Shown: positions 8,354-17,494, counted from the stretch's first letter. The stretch: DNA of 64,000 bases from Sphingomonas koreensis (GCF_002797435.1 NZ_PGEN01000001.1:3470501-3534500); one strand, 5' to 3'. Numbers and translations are program-made. The notes: generated by a model from the letters alone, not told the origin.

Positions 8354-10083
8354 TTCTTGGGCGGAAGCGTGATCGAGCGCGCGACGCCGTCGCGGCGCGG
8401 ATCGGCGCCGCCGTCGAAGCCGCCATTGCGCAGCATCACGCCGTGCAGGCCCGAATTCTCGCCCGATCCGCCGCGCACCACCACGCCGCGTTCGGCCATT
8501 CCGGCGAGGATCGGGGGGGCGAACTTGCTTTCCTCGCCGTTGAAGCTGGAGCCGCGGGCGACGAGGTTGGGCAGGGCGATCGCATCGGCGACGGGCATGT
8601 TCCATTCGACGATGCCGAGCAGCGCCTTCGACACATAAGCGAGGATCGCGTTACCGCCGGGCGAGCCGATCGCACCGGCAAGGCTGCGGTCGGGGTTCAA
8701 GATGATCGTCGGTACCATCGACGAGCGCGGGCGCTTGCCGGGTGCGATCGCGTTGGGACCTTCGGGGATGAAGGAGAAGTCGGTCATCTGGTTGTTGAGG
8801 AAGAAGCCGTCGACCATGCGGCCGCTGCCGAAGAGGCTTTCGACCGTGGTGGTCATCGACACGGCGTTGCCCTCGCCGTCGATGACGATGAAGTGCGACG
8901 TGCCGGCGACTTCGTTGGTGGCGTCGATGCGCGCGGTGACCGCGCCCGGCGGGGTGCCGGGCTGCGGCGCGGGGCCGGCGCGGTCGCCGACCAACGCGGC
9001 GCGGCTGGCGACATAGGCGGGATCGAGCATGCCCTTGACGGGCACGGTCGGCACGTCGCCGACATAGGCGTCGCGATCGGCATACATGACGCGGCTCGCC
9101 TCGGCATATTTGACCCAGGCGACCGGGTCGTTGGGGCCGCGCGTGCCGATATCGGTGCGCTCGATCATCGCCATCAGCTGAAGCAGGCCGACACCCGAGG
9201 AAGGCGGGGGCGGGGCGCAGAGGATGTAGACGCGATAGGGGTTGCACACCGCGTCGCGCACCTCGGGCTTGTAGCCGGCGATGTCCGCCTCGGTCATGGT
9301 ACTGGCGAATTCGCCTTCGCGCAGGCGGGCAACGATGCGGCGGGCGGTCTCGCCCTTGTACATCGCGTCGGGGCCCTGCGCGGCGAGGCGGCGGACGAAG
9401 GCGGCATAGGCGGGGTTGCGCAGCGTGTCGCCGGCCCTGATCTGCTCGCCGCGCTCATTGCGGAAATAGGCGACGGCGTCGGCGCCGCGCGCCTGCGGTG
9501 CGCGGCTCGCGATCATGCCGGCAAGCCGTTCGGTGACGGTGAAGCCCTGATCGGCGGTGCGGATGACATCGCCGAACAGATCCTTCCAGGCGAGATTGCC
9601 GTGCCTTTCCTGCGCCAGCGCCAGCATCCGGACCACGCCGGGAACGCCGGTCGCCCGGCCGGAGACGACCGCGGTGAAGAAGGACAAAGGCTTGCCGTCG
9701 GGGCCGAGCAGCATGTCCGGCGTCGCGCCCGCGGGCGCGGTCTCGCGGCCGTTATAGACGGTGATCCCCTTCGTCTTCGCATCGTAGCGGACCATGAAGG
9801 CGCCGCCGCCGAGCCCGCTGCTCTGCGGCTCGACCAGGCTCAGCATCGCCTGGACAGCGACCGCGGCGTCGACCGCCGAGCCGCCCTTGCGCAGCACCTC
9901 GAGACCGGCTTCGACCGCCAGCGGATGCGCGGCGGCGACGAAGGCCTGGCGTTCCTTGGCGGGCGTGGCGGCCGGCGCGACAGGAGCCGGCGCTGTCGCC
10001 GGCGGGAGCGCGGCACGCGGCGCACAGGCGGCGAGGCTGGCGAGCGCGAAGGCGGCGAGGAGGGGTTTCATCGGTAGGTTCAT
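8350..10083 (-). CDS. ggt: gamma-glutamyltransferase lipoprotein
   Basis: 577 residues. Cleaves gamma-glutamyl bonds, for example in glutathione, in the periplasm or at the outer membrane. A signal peptide ends in a LAAC lipobox (Cys20), followed by an Ala/Pro linker, then the Ntn-hydrolase: GGSAVDAAVA, GLGGGAFMVR, and the autocleavage site GTSHF near residue 390, where the Thr becomes the new N-terminal nucleophile. The substrate loop EPQSSGLGGG and GSPGGNAI near residue 480 are present. Start could be Met1 or Met5 (10071), with no strong ribosome-binding site to decide. Coupled by ATGA to the downstream hydrolase. Confidence 0.93.
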   Translation of the reverse strand: MNLPMKPLLAAFALASLAACAPRAALPPATAPAPVAPAATPAKERQAFVAAAHPLAVEAGLEVLRKGGSAVDAAVAVQAMLSLVEPQSSGLGGGAFMVRYDAKTKGITVYNGRETAPAGATPDMLLGPDGKPLSFFTAVVSGRATGVPGVVRMLALAQERHGNLAWKDLFGDVIRTADQGFTVTERLAGMIASRAPQARGADAVAYFRNERGEQIRAGDTLRNPAYAAFVRRLAAQGPDAMYKGETARRIVARLREGEFASTMTEADIAGYKPEVRDAVCNPYRVYILCAPPPPSSGVGLLQLMAMIERTDIGTRGPNDPVAWVKYAEASRVMYADRDAYVGDVPTVPVKGMLDPAYVASRAALVGDRAGPAPQPGTPPGAVTARIDATNEVAGTSHFIVIDGEGNAVSMTTTVESLFGSGRMVDGFFLNNQMTDFSFIPEGPNAIAPGKRPRSSMVPTIILNPDRSLAGAIGSPGGNAILAYVSKALLGIVEWNMPVADAIALPNLVARGSSFNGEESKFAPPILAGMAERGVVVRGGSGENSGLHGVMLRNGGFDGGADPRRDGVARSITLPPKK

Positions 10084-10137
10084 CGTTCAATCGCCTTTGC
10101 GCCGGGTATGAAGGTCACAGGGTTGAGCGGGCGCCGC

Positions 10138-10159
10138 CCATCGGATCGCGATCCGATGG
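10138..10159. repeat. 22-bp perfect palindrome
   Basis: CCATCGGATCG followed directly by its reverse complement, with no spacer. It lies between the 3' end of the symporter gene and the ggt start, 55 bases upstream of ggt. On the plus strand it is followed by CCTTTT. It could be an operator for ggt or the terminator stem of the symporter transcript. Confidence 0.5.
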
Positions 10160-10219
10160 CCTTTTGCCGCGAACGCCGCAACCATGCGGTGGTTGAAAAG
10201 ATGGCAATCGGTCCTGCCC

Positions 10220-11530
10220 TCACACGTCGTTGGCCGAGTTGTAGACGGTCACGTCCATCTCCCCTTCCCAACGCGCGACGGCGGTGGCGATGGCGAGATC
10301 GGAGGTAACGTTGGGGACGGTGCGGGTCATATCGAGGATTCGATCGAAGGGCAGCACGAAGCCGACGACGAGCGCGGTCTGCTCGGGCGTGATGCCGATC
10401 GCATGGAGCACCGCGGCGAGCACGAACAGCGATCCCGACGGCACCGGCGCCACCCCCATCGCGACGATGGTCGTGGTGGCGGCGATCACCAGATAATCGG
10501 CCCAGGTCAGGTCGAGGCCGAAGGCCTGCGCCGAGAAGAGGGTGAGCATCGCGACATACATCGCCGCGCCGTCCATGCCGATCGTCGCGCCGAGCGGGAG
10601 GACGGTCGAGGCGACGGGTTTGGAGATGCCGAGATTGTTCTGGGCGACGCGGATCGCGACTGGGAGCGTCGCCGAGCTGGACGAGGTCGAGAAGCCGACC
10701 ATGATCGCGTCGGCAATGCCGCGGAAGAAGGGCAGGGGCGACAGCCACGCCATCAGGCGCACGACGATGAGGCCGTGGATCAGCAGCGTGACCACTGCCG
10801 ATCCGGCGACGACGCAGATCGCAAGCTTGAGGATCGCGAGGAAACTCGCCGGGCCGCTGGTGCCCATGACGACGGCGATCAGCGCGAAAACGCCGAACGG
10901 CGCGGTCTCCATCACGAAACCGACAATCTTGAGCATCACGTCCGACGCGCCGTTGAGGAAGGCGCGCACCGGTTCGGCACCCTTGCCCGCCGCGATCACG
11001 CCTGCGCCGACCAGAATGGCGAAGAAGATCACCGACAGCGTCTTGCCATCCGCCATCGCGCCGACCGGATTGTCGGGGATGATCTCCATGAACATCCGGG
11101 CGGTATCGGGCGGGGTGCCCATCGCGCGCGGCACGGCATCGGCGAAGCTGGCTCCGATGCCCGGACCGATCAGCGTCGCCACGATAAGGCCCGTGGTGAC
11201 CGCGAGCGTGGTGGTGAAGACATACATGGCGAGCGTCTTCACGCCGATGCTGCCGAGGCGCTTGGGATCGGCGAGCGCGGCAACCCCCGCGGCGATGGTG
11301 AGGAAGACGAGCGGCACGACCAGCATGCGGATCAGCCGCACGAACAACTCGCCGATCCAGGCGATCGATGTGGCGCCCGGCCCCCAGGCGACCCCGGCGA
11401 TCGCGCCGAGCACCAGTGCGCCGAGGATGCGCCTCCAGAGGGCAACGCCGAACCACCAGCCAAGCGCGCGGCGGAACGGGTGCAGTTGCGCGCCGGGGGC
11501 GATCGGTTCGGGTGGTGTCGTTTCGGTCAT
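10220..11530 (-). CDS. dicarboxylate/amino acid:cation symporter (DAACS/SDF family)
   Basis: 436 residues with about eight transmembrane helices and two re-entrant hairpins. The family signature STSSSSATLP, ahead of NLGISKPVASTVLPLGATIGMDG, marks the substrate and Na+ site. It imports acidic or neutral amino acids or C4-dicarboxylates with Na+ or H+. I chose the ATG at 11530, which has GGAG about 9 bases upstream and a short cytoplasmic N-terminus; an upstream in-frame Met at 11584 lacks support. It follows a D-amino-acid dehydrogenase gene on the same strand, so it may import that enzyme's substrates. Confidence 0.92.
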   Translation of the reverse strand: MTETTPPEPIAPGAQLHPFRRALGWWFGVALWRRILGALVLGAIAGVAWGPGATSIAWIGELFVRLIRMLVVPLVFLTIAAGVAALADPKRLGSIGVKTLAMYVFTTTLAVTTGLIVATLIGPGIGASFADAVPRAMGTPPDTARMFMEIIPDNPVGAMADGKTLSVIFFAILVGAGVIAAGKGAEPVRAFLNGASDVMLKIVGFVMETAPFGVFALIAVVMGTSGPASFLAILKLAICVVAGSAVVTLLIHGLIVVRLMAWLSPLPFFRGIADAIMVGFSTSSSSATLPVAIRVAQNNLGISKPVASTVLPLGATIGMDGAAMYVAMLTLFSAQAFGLDLTWADYLVIAATTTIVAMGVAPVPSGSLFVLAAVLHAIGITPEQTALVVGFVLPFDRILDMTRTVPNVTSDLAIATAVARWEGEMDVTVYNSANDV

Positions 11531-11711
11531 CGCTCGGCTCCGGTCAGTCGGGACGGCTGGAACAGTGCCAGCCCAGGGCATCAACGGCGTTTGGCGAAAC
11601 AGGATGCATATGCGGCGCGAAGCAGCAGGGGCAGCGGTGGGCGTGGCGGCTGGTTCCGGTCTTCATCCTTGCTTCCCTCCATGTTCATTGCCCGCGGGAG
11701 CCTGCGCACGG

Positions 11712-12929
11712 TCAGGCGGTCCCCTCGATGATCTGCGCGACCCGTTCCGCCGATCCGGCGGCATAGGTCCAGCCAAGGCCGCCATGCCCGGTATTGGCGA
11801 TGACGCCCGGCGCGATCGTCCGCGTGATCGGCAGCGAATCCGGCGTCATCGGGCGCAATCCCGCCCAGCTCGATTCGATATTGTCATAGTCTGCGGCCTG
11901 AGGGAGTGCCGCGCGCGCGCTGTCGGTCAGCGCCCGCAGCCTATCGGGCTCGACGCGCGTATCGCGCCTGCCGACCTCGGCGAGACCGGCGATGCGCATC
12001 CGGTTGCCCAGCCGGGCGAAGACGACGCGATTGGCGACGTCGGTGATGCTCGCACGCGGGGCGGCAGCGCCCGTGGGGGCCGTGATCGAATAGCCCTTCA
12101 TCGGCTGGACGGGAAGGTACACGCCCAGGCTGCGCGCGAGCCGTGGTGCCCCGGGGCCAGCGGCGAGGACGATGCGATCGGCCGGGACGCGGGTGCCGCA
12201 GCGGGTGACGATCGCAGGCTGGCTGCCCTGTGTTTCGATCCGCTCGACCGGAAGATCGAACATCGAGCTGCCGCCCGCGCGGATCAACGCGTCATGTGCG
12301 CCGGAACAGAAACGGTGCGGATCGCCGACCGCTTCGCCGGGCGTGTGCAGCGCGCCGGCGATCTCGTCGCGCACGGGCGCCAGCATGGGTTCGAGCGCGA
12401 CCGCGGCATCCGGATCGAGCAATGTCTGGGTGATGCCGTTCGCACGCTTGAGCGCGACCATCGCTTCGGCGGCGGCGAAGGAGGCGGCGGTGCGGTAGAT
12501 ATGGATCTTTCCCGGGACGCTTTGGCCATATTCGAGCGCGTGGCGTTCGGTCAGCTGGTCGAGCGCGAGGCGGGATCGGGCGGCGAGCGCCAGGCCGGCC
12601 AGCGTGTTGCGGCGGAAGCTCCCCGCGCCGCAATTGCGCAGAAAGGCGATGCTCCAGCGCAGGAAATCGGGGTCGAGGTGCGGCTGGAACCGCAGCGCCG
12701 GATCGAGACCGAGCAGGATATGCGGAATCTGGCGCAGCACCGATGGGCTCGCCAGCGCATCGGTATAGGCGTAGCTGAGCTGCGCGCCATTGGCGAAGGA
12801 AGTGCCGAGGCCGGGGCCGCCGGCGCCGTCCACCACCGTCACGCGGTGACCGCGCCCGGCGAGCGTCAGCGCGGTCGCCATGCCGACGACACCGGCGCCG
12901 AGCACGATGATCTCCTCGCGACGGCTCAT
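11712..12929 (-). CDS. dadA: FAD-dependent D-amino-acid dehydrogenase, DadA type
   Basis: 405 residues. The N-terminal FAD-binding GAGVVGMATALTLAGRG at residues 11-27 is a Rossmann motif GxGxxG. The DAO fold follows, with a GTSFANGAQLSYAY segment characteristic of DadA and a C-terminal GHGGLGWTYAAGSA flavin-contact motif near residue 380. DadA oxidises D-amino acids to keto acids, passing electrons to the respiratory chain. It sits between a LysR regulator gene upstream and a symporter gene downstream, all in one direction. A D-Ala role is likely but other D-amino acids are possible. Confidence 0.88.
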   Translation of the reverse strand: MSRREEIIVLGAGVVGMATALTLAGRGHRVTVVDGAGGPGLGTSFANGAQLSYAYTDALASPSVLRQIPHILLGLDPALRFQPHLDPDFLRWSIAFLRNCGAGSFRRNTLAGLALAARSRLALDQLTERHALEYGQSVPGKIHIYRTAASFAAAEAMVALKRANGITQTLLDPDAAVALEPMLAPVRDEIAGALHTPGEAVGDPHRFCSGAHDALIRAGGSSMFDLPVERIETQGSQPAIVTRCGTRVPADRIVLAAGPGAPRLARSLGVYLPVQPMKGYSITAPTGAAAPRASITDVANRVVFARLGNRMRIAGLAEVGRRDTRVEPDRLRALTDSARAALPQAADYDNIESSWAGLRPMTPDSLPITRTIAPGVIANTGHGGLGWTYAAGSAERVAQIIEGTA

Positions 12930-13070
12930 CGATCGCGCCGGCTCAGGATGGTTGATCGAAACAGGCTACCTACTCCCCCACGCATCGTCCTGATGACGGT
13001 GCGGCCGGAAGATGATCGCTCCGCAACGATGTGCGAAGTCCGGAATCGATCCGCTTCCCATAGCCAAAGG

Positions 13071-13967
13071 TTATGGCTGGCGGCGGCTCTCGACCAAAGT
13101 GTTCTCCAGCGTGCGGAGGAACAGGCGCGCGACGCGCGAGGGCTGGCGTTCCTCCAGCGCGGTCCAGGAGATGGTGAATCGCAGCGGCGGATCGGTCGGC
13201 AGCCAGCGGAAGCCCGGCGCGGCCCAGGCGCGCGCGGTGAACTCGTCGATCACGGTGACGCCGCCTTCGAGCTGGGCAAGCCGGGCGGCGATGAAGAAGG
13301 TCTGCACCGATACGGTCTCGCGAAAGGCAAGGCCGCGCTCGCGGGCGGCGCGGGTGAGCACGTCGCCGATCGGGCCGGTCGCGGCGACGCCGATCACGTC
13401 GCGGTCGGCGAGCAGGTCGAGCGGAAAACGGTCGCCCGCAGGGGCGAACATCTTGTCGGGGTACAGGACCACTAGCTCGCCCTCCGCCAGCACCTGATGC
13501 GTCAGCCGCGGATGCGGGGGCGGGGTATAGGCGATCGCCAGGTCGATCTCGCGCCCGATCAGCGAGCGGACAAGGTCGTCATGGTGATGGGTATGGACCT
13601 CGAACGTCACGCGCGGCCATTCGCGGCGGAACTGCGCCATCGCCTGCGGCACCACGTCGAGCGCGAGGCTGGGCACGATGCCGAGCCGGATATGGCCACC
13701 CCCCGCCTGAGCCAGGTTGCGCGCGGTCTGCTGCAGCGTGTCGAGCCGCTCGAACAAATCGCCAGCCTCGCGCATCAGGGCATGCGCCTCGTCGGTGGGG
13801 ATCAGCCGGCCGCGGGAGAGCTGGAACAGCGGGATGCCCAGACTGTCCTCGGCATGGTGGAGCGTCTTCGAAACCGAGGGTTGCGAGACGCCGAGCGCGC
13901 GGGCCGCGGCGCTGATCGAACCGTGAAGGTAGACGGCGTGGAAGACTTCGAGCTGACGGAAACGCAT
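13071..13967 (-). CDS. LysR-family transcriptional regulator
   Basis: 298 residues. The N-terminal winged HTH (residues 1-60: FRQLEVFHAVYLHGSISAAA, LGVSQPSVSKTL) is followed by a LysR substrate-binding domain with IRLGIVPSLA near residue 97. It lies 141 bases upstream of dadA in the same direction, and 33 bases from a divergent diguanylate cyclase gene. It most likely controls the dadA-symporter genes, with a D-amino acid or keto acid as effector; this is inferred from position. Confidence 0.93.
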   Translation of the reverse strand: MRFRQLEVFHAVYLHGSISAAARALGVSQPSVSKTLHHAEDSLGIPLFQLSRGRLIPTDEAHALMREAGDLFERLDTLQQTARNLAQAGGGHIRLGIVPSLALDVVPQAMAQFRREWPRVTFEVHTHHHDDLVRSLIGREIDLAIAYTPPPHPRLTHQVLAEGELVVLYPDKMFAPAGDRFPLDLLADRDVIGVAATGPIGDVLTRAARERGLAFRETVSVQTFFIAARLAQLEGGVTVIDEFTARAWAAPGFRWLPTDPPLRFTISWTALEERQPSRVARLFLRTLENTLVESRRQP

Positions 13968-14000
13968 AGCGCCATCTTAGGGGCGGCGGCGCGGGGAGCA

Positions 14001-15206
14001 ATGACCTTGGCGCAAGGCGGGTGTGGCGAACGCTACGTTAACCCCGTGTCGTTACCGTGGCGGAACGGAAAGCAGCCGGAGGGCGGTTTGGACGGCGACG
14101 TGAAGTACAGCTTGCCGCGCTGGCGCGTGACGAACTGGTTGACCCGCACCGGCCGTCCGGTGAGCCGGGCGATCCATGTCGCGCAGGTGAGCACGCTCTA
14201 CAGCTCGCTGGCGATCTTCTATTCCGCCGCGATTGCGACCTTGATGTGCGCCGCCGCGATCTGGTGGCGGCATCAGACACCGTTGTTCGCGGTCTGGCTG
14301 GGACTGGAATTGGGAACGATCGGGCTGCGGATCGCCCTGCTCAACCGCGACCGGAAGGCGGCCCGTTGCGGCGCAGCGTCCAGAACCGACCTCTACCTGC
14401 TGATGACGGCGCTATGGGCAGCGACGCTGGGCTATGGTGCCGCGATCACGACGCTGAGCGGCGACTATGCCGCGGCGATCGTGGTCAATATCGCCACCGC
14501 ATGCATCGCGGGCGGAATGAGTATCCGCTATTTCGGGGCGCCGCGCTTCGTGCTGCTGGTGTGCAGCGCAACGCTCGGCCCGATGGCCGTCGCCGCGGCG
14601 TTCGCGGGCGATCCGGTGCTGCTCGTCACCACTCTCCAGGCACCGCTGGCGCTGTTCAGCATGGCGCAGGCGGCGAAGCGGCTGAACGGGATGATGATCG
14701 CGACCATGGAGGCCGAGCAGGCGCATGCCCATCGCGCTGCACACGATCCGTTGACCGGACTGCTCAACCGTACGGGATTCATGCAAGCGGCCGCGGGGCG
14801 CAGCGGCATCGGCGGGACATTATTCTATCTCGATCTCGACGGGTTCAAGCCGGTCAACGACCGCCATGGGCACGAGGCCGGCGATCAGGTACTGCGCGAA
14901 GTGGCGCAACGGCTGGTGCGGCTGGCAGGCCGGCATGGCCAGGCCGCGCGGCTGGGCGGCGACGAATTCGCGCTGCTGGCGCCGGTGCTGAGCCCGCAAG
15001 GCATCGAGCGGTTTGGTGCTCGGATCGTCGAACGGATCACGGCGGAAGCCTTTATGCTCGATGGCGCCACGACCCGGATCGGGGTGAGCGTCGGCGCGGC
15101 GGCGATGGGCGAGGGCGATGCGATCGGTGAAACGCTGCGCTGGGCCGACGCCGCACTCTATGGCGCGAAGACGCGCGGCGGCGGGCGGGTCCGGCTGGCG
15201 GCCTGA
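14001..15206 (+). CDS. membrane-bound diguanylate cyclase (GGDEF), no I-site
   Basis: 401 residues from the ATG at 14001 (GGGGAG upstream); a GTG at 14046 is an alternative start. About six hydrophobic segments lie in residues 55-235, giving an MASE-like membrane sensor. The GGDEF domain covers about 245-401, with DPLTGLLNRTGF, the active-site GGDEF in ARLGGDEFALL, and DLDGFKPVNDRHGH. All catalytic residues are intact, so it should make cyclic di-GMP. The inhibitory RxxD motif expected five residues before GGDEF is absent (the position reads GRHGQAARL), so product inhibition may be missing. Divergent from the LysR gene. Confidence 0.9.
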   Translation: MTLAQGGCGERYVNPVSLPWRNGKQPEGGLDGDVKYSLPRWRVTNWLTRTGRPVSRAIHVAQVSTLYSSLAIFYSAAIATLMCAAAIWWRHQTPLFAVWLGLELGTIGLRIALLNRDRKAARCGAASRTDLYLLMTALWAATLGYGAAITTLSGDYAAAIVVNIATACIAGGMSIRYFGAPRFVLLVCSATLGPMAVAAAFAGDPVLLVTTLQAPLALFSMAQAAKRLNGMMIATMEAEQAHAHRAAHDPLTGLLNRTGFMQAAAGRSGIGGTLFYLDLDGFKPVNDRHGHEAGDQVLREVAQRLVRLAGRHGQAARLGGDEFALLAPVLSPQGIERFGARIVERITAEAFMLDGATTRIGVSVGAAAMGEGDAIGETLRWADAALYGAKTRGGGRVRLAA

Positions 15207-15218
15207 GCCGCCGGCCGG
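15191..15218. terminator. GC-rich hairpin over the 3' end of the GGDEF gene
   Basis: CCGGCTGGCGGC (15191-15202) pairs with GCCGCCGGCCGG (15207-15218) with one G-U pair and a CTGA loop. It spans the GGDEF stop and precedes the convergent PhyH gene's end. No T-tract; a terminator role is inferred. Confidence 0.35.
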
Positions 15219-15228
15219 GCGGATTCAC

Positions 15229-16053
15229 CTAGACATAATGGGGGTGGGGATCCTCGAGCAGTTCCTCGTAATGGACCAGCGCCGGCTCGGGGCCGAGCGG
15301 GACGGGCTTGCCGTCCCGGAATGCCCATTCGCCGCGGTCGCAATCGGCTGCGGCGACATAGCCGTTGATGTAGAGGCGGCGCTGATGATCCGCGCGGTTC
15401 CGGCCCGAGCCGTGAACCAGATAGGGGTTCCACAGCGCGACGTCACCCGGATCGAGGACGAGATCGACGACCTGCGCGGGATCGATTCCCGCGGCGATCA
15501 GGGCATCGTCGCTCATCTCGGTGCCGAGCACCTCGGTGGAGGTATCGAGATCGAGCGCGCCGGCGGCGTGGCTGCGCGGGATGAAGCGCATCGCGCCGCT
15601 TTCCGGCGTGTGCGGATCGATCGCGAGCCCCGTCTGGACATAGGACGTGCCGAGGTTGCGATAGACGCTGTCCGGCTTGCGGAAGCGCGAATCCTGATGC
15701 CAGGCGAAGTCGCCGAGCGAACCCGGCGCCTTCCAGTGCAGCTGGTTGATGATCTGCTTGAGATCGGAGCCGATCAGCGGCGCGAGGATGGCGTGGTAGC
15801 GTGGATCGAGCCGGACGGCGTTGAGCGCGGCATTGTGATAGGAGGGCCACTGGACCATGCGGACGAGCGGCGTGCCGTCGGCATCGGGGGCGACATTGTA
15901 GAAGAGGTTGCCGTGCCGGAAGCTGCGGCCGTGCGCCACCCCCTCTTCGTGGACCTGATCGACCGCGGCGCCGATCGCCGCGATTTCAGTGGGAGAGAAC
16001 ACGCCACGGACGATGGCATAGCCCTGGTCCAGATACGCGGCGACATGATCCAT
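15229..16053 (-). CDS. phytanoyl-CoA dioxygenase (PhyH) family protein
   Basis: 274 residues. Fe(II)/2-oxoglutarate-dependent oxygenase fold: the HxD iron ligands are His119 and Asp121 in WHQDSRF, the distal His is in LVHGSGRN near residue 214, and the following RRLYINGY supplies the 2-oxoglutarate Arg. PhyH relatives hydroxylate small molecules, lipids or antibiotics; the substrate here is not predictable. It begins one base after the stop of the upstream aldo/keto reductase gene, so the pair is co-translated and may act on related hydroxy/keto compounds. Confidence 0.88.
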   Translation of the reverse strand: MDHVAAYLDQGYAIVRGVFSPTEIAAIGAAVDQVHEEGVAHGRSFRHGNLFYNVAPDADGTPLVRMVQWPSYHNAALNAVRLDPRYHAILAPLIGSDLKQIINQLHWKAPGSLGDFAWHQDSRFRKPDSVYRNLGTSYVQTGLAIDPHTPESGAMRFIPRSHAAGALDLDTSTEVLGTEMSDDALIAAGIDPAQVVDLVLDPGDVALWNPYLVHGSGRNRADHQRRLYINGYVAAADCDRGEWAFRDGKPVPLGPEPALVHYEELLEDPHPHYV

Positions 16054-16054
16054 T

Positions 16055-16996
16055 CTACACTCCTGCAGCGGTAAGCCTGTCGAGTTGATCCTGTGAAAGC
16101 GCGAGATCCCAGCCGGCGATCAGCTCGTCGAGCTGCGCCACGCTGGTCGCGCTGGCGATCGGCGCTGCGATGCCGGGCTGCGCGGCAAGCCAGGCGAGCG
16201 CGATCTGCGAGAGCGTGGCACCGGTCTCCACGGCGACCTGGTCCATCGCCTCCAGGACGGGGCGGCCCTTGCCCTCCAGAAAAGCGGTCATGCGGGCGCC
16301 GCGCACGCTCTTCCCGAGATCCGCTTCGCCGCGATACTTGCCGGTGAGGAAGCCCGAGGCGAGGCCGTAATAAGGCAGCACGCCGATATTGTGCGTGACG
16401 CACAGGTCCTGAAGCTCGCCCTCGAACCGGTGGCGGCTGACGAGATTATATTCGGGCTGAAGCGCACGGTAATGCGGCAGCCCGTCGCGCGCGGCGATGT
16501 CGAGCGCCGATTTGAGCCGCGTGGCGGAGAAGTTCGACGCTGCGATGTGGCGCACCTTGCCGGCGTCGATCAGCGTCTGGAATGCAGCCAGAACCTCTTC
16601 CTGCGGAACATTCTCGTCGTCCTGATGCGCGTAATAGAGGTCGATCGTCTCGACTCCGAGCCGCTTGAGCGACGCGTCGCAGGCGGCGGCGATGCGGGCC
16701 GGGGCCAGCTTCTCGCCGCCCTCGCCGGGCAGCATCCCGACCTTGGTGGCGATGCCGATGCGCTTGCCGCGTGCCTGCATCCACTCGCCGATCAGCGTCT
16801 CGGACTCGCCGCCCTGATGGCCGGCGACCCAGGCCGAATAGACGTCGGCGGTATCGACCAGCGTGCCGCCCGCATCAGCGAATCGGTCGAGCAGGGCGAA
16901 GCTGGTTTCGCGATCGGCGGTCCAGCCGAAGACATTGCCGCCGAACACCATCGGCGGCGTTTCGATATCGGTGACGCCGATCCGCCGCATCCTCAT
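16055..16996 (-). CDS. aldo/keto reductase
   Basis: 313 residues, AKR TIM barrel. Catalytic residues are visible in DTADVYSAW (Asp, Tyr near 53), IATKVGM (Lys) and YYAHQDD (His). The C-terminal cofactor-binding part reads GIAAPIASATSVAQL. Substrate unknown. The ATG at 16996 overlaps the upstream lipoprotein stop as ATGA, and the stop is one base before the PhyH start, giving a tight three-gene operon. It is not closely similar in sequence to the AKR in the hslVU operon. Confidence 0.92.
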   Translation of the reverse strand: MRMRRIGVTDIETPPMVFGGNVFGWTADRETSFALLDRFADAGGTLVDTADVYSAWVAGHQGGESETLIGEWMQARGKRIGIATKVGMLPGEGGEKLAPARIAAACDASLKRLGVETIDLYYAHQDDENVPQEEVLAAFQTLIDAGKVRHIAASNFSATRLKSALDIAARDGLPHYRALQPEYNLVSRHRFEGELQDLCVTHNIGVLPYYGLASGFLTGKYRGEADLGKSVRGARMTAFLEGKGRPVLEAMDQVAVETGATLSQIALAWLAAQPGIAAPIASATSVAQLDELIAGWDLALSQDQLDRLTAAGV

Positions 16997-17157
16997 TTCT
17001 CCTCCGCGGGCGGGGGCGTCGGCTCGGTCGCGTTGATGTCGAGCATGTCGGCGGCGGCGTTGAGCTGCGCCGCCTCGTCCGCGGTGACGCCGGTAGTGTC
17101 ATCGGCCGAATTGCATGCGGCGAGCAGCGCCAGCGGAAGAAAAAGCAGGGCACGCAT
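16993..17157 (-). CDS. 54-residue lipoprotein
   Basis: A signal peptide MRALLFLPLALLAAC with a LAAC lipobox at Cys15, followed by about 39 acidic, Pro-ended residues (ending TPPPAEEK). The ATG at 17157 is chosen because it begins the signal peptide; the frame is open back to 17199. The stop overlaps the AKR start by four bases. No domain recognised; likely a small surface or periplasmic lipoprotein. Confidence 0.6.
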   Translation of the reverse strand: MRALLFLPLALLAACNSADDTTGVTADEAAQLNAAADMLDINATEPTPPPAEEK

Positions 17158-17218
17158 CACGGCACCTCGATCGACCGGGAGGACAGGCGGGGCTGCCATT
17201 GCGGCAGCCCCGAAACGC

Positions 17219-17494
17219 TTACTTCTTGAGCTCGCCGTGCGCGGCCTCGACGGCGTTGCCGACCTTGTCTGCCCCTTCGCTGATCGTGTTGCCGATGCTG
17301 TCGGCGGTGTTCTCGGCAGTGCCGAGCGCGCCCTCGGTAGCGGCTTTGACGTCCTGTTCGGCGTCGGACATGGTGGCGTTGACGTCGGCGCCGATCGCGT
17401 TGGCCGCCTCGGCCGCTTCGTTCTTGGCCTTGTCGCTGCACGCGGCGAGGCCGAGCGCTGCGACGGCGGTGAGGGGAAGAAGGACTCGTTTCAT
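17219..17494 (-). CDS. 91-residue helical lipoprotein
   Basis: Signal peptide with a LAAC lipobox (Cys19), then a low-complexity, Ala/Asp/Glu-rich amphipathic helix with repeats such as AAEAANAIG and TADSIGNTISEGADKVGNAV. It resembles CsbD-, LEA- or entericidin-like stress lipoproteins in composition but no family is certain. AGAGGAAAC precedes the ATG. It lies 61 bases upstream of the small lipoprotein-AKR-PhyH genes on the same strand. Confidence 0.7.
   Translation of the reverse strand: MKRVLLPLTAVAALGLAACSDKAKNEAAEAANAIGADVNATMSDAEQDVKAATEGALGTAENTADSIGNTISEGADKVGNAVEAAHGELKK

Noticed and set aside
13058..13078. LysR T-N11-A box (TAGCCAAAGGTTA) upstream of dadA
   Set aside because: It overlaps the LysR stop codon 129 bases before dadA and the dyad is short; too weak to list as an operator.
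10542..13475. Open frame of 977 codons on the plus strand
   Set aside because: It lies opposite the symporter, dadA and LysR genes, has no start signal and reads as Arg/Gly-rich low-complexity sequence; a shadow of GC-rich coding DNA.
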